15,533 bases of DNA from NCBI GenBank assembly GCA_036493595.1, contig DASXPN010000127.1:1-15533 (forward strand), given 5' to 3'. A program made the position numbers and the translations under genes. Below the pieces are notes generated by a model. It had not been told where the DNA came from and ran no database searches. It saw only the letters and a program-made list of their open reading frames with translations. Position 1 is the stretch's first letter, and the number at the start of each line of letters is the position of its first letter. This DNA is from DATAES01 sp036493595 (GTDB taxonomy: Bacteria; Actinomycetota; Acidimicrobiia; Acidimicrobiales; JACDCH01). Below, in pieces: positions 13,043 through 15,533 of this stretch.

Positions 13043-13672
13043 ATGACGCGGCCGTCCGATACCCGGTTGCTGGTCCTTCACGGCCTGCGGTTGAAGGGCT
13101 TCGCCGTCGCGCACGACGTGACATCCGTGGTCGGGGTACCTCCCGACGAGGTCGGCTCGCATCTCGAACAACTGCAGGGCGATGAGCTCGTCTTGTACCG
13201 CGACGGGCGGCTGACCGGGTTCGCGCTGACGCCGGCCGGTCGCGCCGAGCACGAACGTCTGCTGGCGGCGGAGCTCGACTCGAACGGCTGTCGCGCCGCG
13301 ATCGAAGGTGCGTACCGTCGCTTCCTCGGGCTCAACCCCGATCTGCTCACGGTGTGCACCGCGTGGCAGATGAAGGACGACGGGACGCTCAACGCGCACG
13401 ACGACCTCGCGTACGACGGCGCGGTGATCGACGACCTCGGGGAGTTGCACGTCCGAGTCGATCCGGTGCTCGCGGACCTCGAGGGAGCGATGCTGCGCTA
13501 CCAGAGTTACCGCCCCCGCTTCGACAACGCGCTCGACCGAGTGCGTGCGGGTGGGCCCGAGTGGTTCGCGAAGCCGATGATCGACTCGTACCACACCGTC
13601 TGGTTCCAACTACACGAAGACTTGTTGAACACGCTCGGCATCGAGCGCAGCAAGGAAGTGACGCACTCATGA
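13043..13672 (+). CDS. Winged-helix regulator with uncharacterised C-terminal domain
   Basis: A 209-residue protein. The first 75 residues look like a MarR-type winged helix: a helical start (LLVLHGLRLKG), a recognition-helix region around VPPDEVGSHLEQLQ (32-45), and a wing with GRLTGFALTPAGRAEHERLL (55-74). The remaining 130 residues are helical, with conserved-looking AWQMKDDGTLNAHDDLAYDGAVID (107-130) and KPMIDSYHTVWFQLHEDLL (177-195). I do not recognise the C-terminal domain by a named family; it could sense a metabolite. The gene starts leaderless and its stop overlaps the dapA start (ATGA), so the two are translationally coupled and the regulator may control this operon. No operator-like repeat is obvious upstream. 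Confidence 0.75.
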   Translation: MTRPSDTRLLVLHGLRLKGFAVAHDVTSVVGVPPDEVGSHLEQLQGDELVLYRDGRLTGFALTPAGRAEHERLLAAELDSNGCRAAIEGAYRRFLGLNPDLLTVCTAWQMKDDGTLNAHDDLAYDGAVIDDLGELHVRVDPVLADLEGAMLRYQSYRPRFDNALDRVRAGGPEWFAKPMIDSYHTVWFQLHEDLLNTLGIERSKEVTHS

Positions 13673-14556
13673 GCGGTCCGTGGGGTTCCGTGCTCACCGC
13701 GATGGTGACGCCGTTCGACGACGATGGCGCCCTCGATCTCGACGTCGCGGCCGAGTTGGCGCGCTGGTTGGCCGATCACGGCAACGACGGGTTGGTGGTC
13801 GCCGGAACGACGGGCGAGTCGCCGGTGCTGAGCGAGCCCGAGAAGCTCGACCTGTTCCGGGCCGTCAGTGAAGCGGTCACGATCCCGGTCATCGCCGGCA
13901 CCGGCTCGAACAACACGGCCGAGACCGTCGAGCTCACGAAGCGAGCCACGCAGACCGGCGTGGCCGGCGTGCTGGTCGTCGGGCCGTACTACAACCGGCC
14001 GCCACAGTCCGGCATCGAAGCGCACTTCCGCGCGGCCGCGGGCGCGACGCGTTTGCCGCTGATGATCTACGACGTTCCCGGTCGCACGGCGCGGCGCATC
14101 GCCCACGATGTCCTCGTCCGCCTCAGCCACGACGTGGCGAACGTGGTCGCCCTCAAGGACGCGACGGGCGATCCGCCCGCAACGGCTCGCTTGCTGGCCG
14201 ACGCGCCCGAGCTCTCGGTCTACAGCGGCGACGACTCGCTGACGCTGGCGTTGCTCGCCGTTGGCGCCATCGGCGTCGTCGGTGTCTCCACCCACTGGAC
14301 CGCGCCGGAGTTCGGCGAGATGATCGCCGCCTTCGACAAGGGCGATGTCGTGCGGGCGCGAGAGATCAACGCGCTGCTGATCGAGTCGTACGCGTACGAG
14401 AACAGCGACACGTGTGTGTTCTCGCAGGCGGCCAAGGCGATGATGCGCACGCTCGGCTTGCGGGTCGGCGACTGCAGGCTGCCGGTTGGCCCGGCGCCGG
14501 CCGGTACCGAGGATCGCGCCCGAGAGGTCTACGACCGCCTCCACGACGGTCGCTGA
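13669..14556 (+). CDS. dapA: 4-hydroxy-tetrahydrodipicolinate synthase
   Basis: A 295-residue class I aldolase that condenses pyruvate with aspartate semialdehyde, the first committed step to diaminopimelate and lysine. The length is typical. Active-site residues are all present: GTTGES (46-51, with T47 and T48), GPYYNRP with Y108, IYDVPGRT with Y134 and R139, and the Schiff-base lysine K163 in ALKDATGD. SGDD (186-189) also matches. The ATG at 13669 lies in an ATGA overlap with the preceding gene and has AAGGAAG about 10 nt upstream; the open frame continues further upstream only as shadow sequence. The next gene begins at the last base of this stop (TGATG). Related aldolases such as N-acetylneuraminate lyase are less likely given the RNase J neighbour and residue set. 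Confidence 0.95.
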   Translation: MSGPWGSVLTAMVTPFDDDGALDLDVAAELARWLADHGNDGLVVAGTTGESPVLSEPEKLDLFRAVSEAVTIPVIAGTGSNNTAETVELTKRATQTGVAGVLVVGPYYNRPPQSGIEAHFRAAAGATRLPLMIYDVPGRTARRIAHDVLVRLSHDVANVVALKDATGDPPATARLLADAPELSVYSGDDSLTLALLAVGAIGVVGVSTHWTAPEFGEMIAAFDKGDVVRAREINALLIESYAYENSDTCVFSQAAKAMMRTLGLRVGDCRLPVGPAPAGTEDRAREVYDRLHDGR

Positions 14557-15533
14557 TGCCGGCACCGGTCTCCATCACCTTCCTTGGCGGTCTGGGCGAG
14601 ATCGGCCGCAACTGCGCCTGCATCGAGGTGGATGGGCGCATCCTGCTCCTCGACTGCGGGCTCATGTTCCCCGACATCGACATGTTGGGCATCGATCTCG
14701 TGCTGCCCGACTTCACCTACCTCCGCGAGAACGCGGGTCGCATCGACGGCTGCATCGCGACGCATGGGCACGAGGACCACGTCGGCGGTCTGTCGTTCCT
14801 CCTACGCGAGCTGAGCTTCCCGGTGTACGGCTCCGCGTTGACCCTCGGGCTGGCGCGCCATCGCATCGAGGAGGCGGGACTCATCGATCGCACCGAGCTG
14901 GTGCCCGTGCGCGACGGCGAGCGGAGGCAGATCGGTCCGTTCGACGTCGAGTTCATCCCCGTCACGCACTCCGTACCGCACGGTTTCGCGACCGCGTTCC
15001 ACACCCCGCAGGGAACCATCCTCCACACCGGCGACTTCAAGCTCGATCTCACGCCGGTCGACGGCAGGCTCACCGACCTCGCCCGCGTCGGCGCCATCGC
15101 CAAGGATCCCGGCATCCGGTTGCTGCTCTCCGACTCGACGAACGCGGAGGAGTCCGGACACTCGTCGAGCGAACGATCCGTCGGCCGCGTGCTCTACGAC
15201 CTGTTCCACGCCAACGAAGGGCGCCGGATCGTCATCGCCTGCTTCGCCAGCCACATCCATCGCGTGCAGCAGATCGCCGACGCCGCGATCGCGTTCGGGC
15301 GCACGATCGCCACGCTCGGCATGTCGATGAAGAAGAACGTGCGGCTCGCACGCGAGATGGGACTGCTGCGCATCCCCGACAACCGGCTCGTCGACATCGA
15401 GGACATCGCCGACCTCGACCCGAGCAAGGTGTGCGTGATCTCGACCGGGTCGCAAGGTGAACCCATGTCGGCGCTCGCGCTCATGGCGTCGAGCGACAAC
15501 CGTTGGATCAAGATCGGCCCCGAGGACACGGTG
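14556..15533 (+). CDS. rnj: Ribonuclease J, 3' end outside the window
   Basis: The first 326 residues of an RNase J-type metallo-beta-lactamase/beta-CASP nuclease, the endo- and 5'-3' exoribonuclease of mRNA decay and rRNA maturation in many bacteria. Seen are FLGGLGEIGRNC (9-20), the zinc-binding HGHEDH (70-75), the later histidines in PVTHSVPHG, GDFKLD, the SDSTNAEESGHSSSER segment that opens the beta-CASP region, and STGSQGEPMSALA near the cut end. Full-length family members have about 550 residues, so some 40% is missing. The ATG overlaps the dapA stop by one base and only a weak ribosome-binding site is visible, which suggests translation by re-initiation. The dapA-RNase J order is known from other actinobacteria. 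Confidence 0.95.
   Translation, partial: MPAPVSITFLGGLGEIGRNCACIEVDGRILLLDCGLMFPDIDMLGIDLVLPDFTYLRENAGRIDGCIATHGHEDHVGGLSFLLRELSFPVYGSALTLGLARHRIEEAGLIDRTELVPVRDGERRQIGPFDVEFIPVTHSVPHGFATAFHTPQGTILHTGDFKLDLTPVDGRLTDLARVGAIAKDPGIRLLLSDSTNAEESGHSSSERSVGRVLYDLFHANEGRRIVIACFASHIHRVQQIADAAIAFGRTIATLGMSMKKNVRLAREMGLLRIPDNRLVDIEDIADLDPSKVCVISTGSQGEPMSALALMASSDNRWIKIGPEDTV

Noticed and set aside
12470..13609. Minus-strand open frame of 379 codons
   Set aside because: Antisense to the well-supported ATP-grasp and winged-helix genes; no recognisable motif, typical high-GC shadow frame.
13507..14565. Minus-strand open frame of 352 codons
   Set aside because: Antisense to dapA, whose active-site residues are all intact; composition is typical of a shadow.
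14486..15460. Plus-strand open frame of 324 codons overlapping RNase J
   Set aside because: Arg/His/Pro-rich product in another frame; the RNase J frame carries all family motifs.

Overview
The window is about 15.5 kb of high-GC chromosomal DNA with dense gene packing, frequent GTG starts (plus one TTG), 4-nt ATGA stop/start overlaps and several genes with a TANNNT box only 6-9 nt before the start codon (a leaderless-mRNA layout). Together with a SURF1 protein, a TIGR03086/DinB-type thiol-enzyme relative and a dapA-RNase J pair, this suggests an aerobic actinobacterium, possibly of the Acidimicrobiia type. The taxonomic assignment is inference. No rRNA, tRNA, cas genes, transposase or phage genes were seen, so it reads as core or soft-core chromosome, with short repeat and palindrome clusters in the gaps.

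Layout, left to right. (1) The 3' part of a GAF-GGDEF diguanylate cyclase runs to 1071. It converges on a minus-strand pair, a DedA/VTT-like membrane protein followed by a YdfG-like short-chain dehydrogenase, joined by an ATGA overlap. (2) A divergent gap of about 65 bp leads into an AlkK-like fatty acyl-CoA ligase (2667-4298). (3) A 355-bp gene-free stretch carries a quasi-tandem 12-mer and a cluster of direct and inverted copies of a 29-nt repeat. (4) SURF1 (cytochrome oxidase assembly) overlaps a TetR gene. A second, paralogous TetR follows, then a ferritin-like diiron protein. The second TetR has a near-consensus promoter (TTGACA-N18-TACTGT) with an inverted repeat inside it that looks like a TetR operator. 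(5) A gap with three small hairpins, two of them in a 24-nt direct repeat, precedes a PPK2-type polyphosphate kinase. (6) A convergent gap with a perfect 30-bp palindrome separates PPK2 from a minus-strand Gfo/Idh/MocA oxidoreductase, which is divergent from a second acyl-CoA ligase. (7) A plus-strand run follows: DinB/TIGR03086 protein, ATP-grasp ligase, winged-helix regulator with an uncharacterised C-terminal domain, dapA and RNase J (cut by the window end). The last three are tightly packed with overlapping stop/start codons.

Functional themes are aerobic respiration (SURF1), fatty-acid activation (two CoA ligases, possibly with an O2-using diiron enzyme under TetR control), second-messenger and polyphosphate signalling, and lysine/diaminopimelate synthesis linked to RNA decay. 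The parts most worth follow-up are the double-TetR/diiron locus with its visible operator, the ATP-grasp and winged-helix genes beside dapA, and the intergenic repeats. I do not see a clear-cut new defence or mobile system here.
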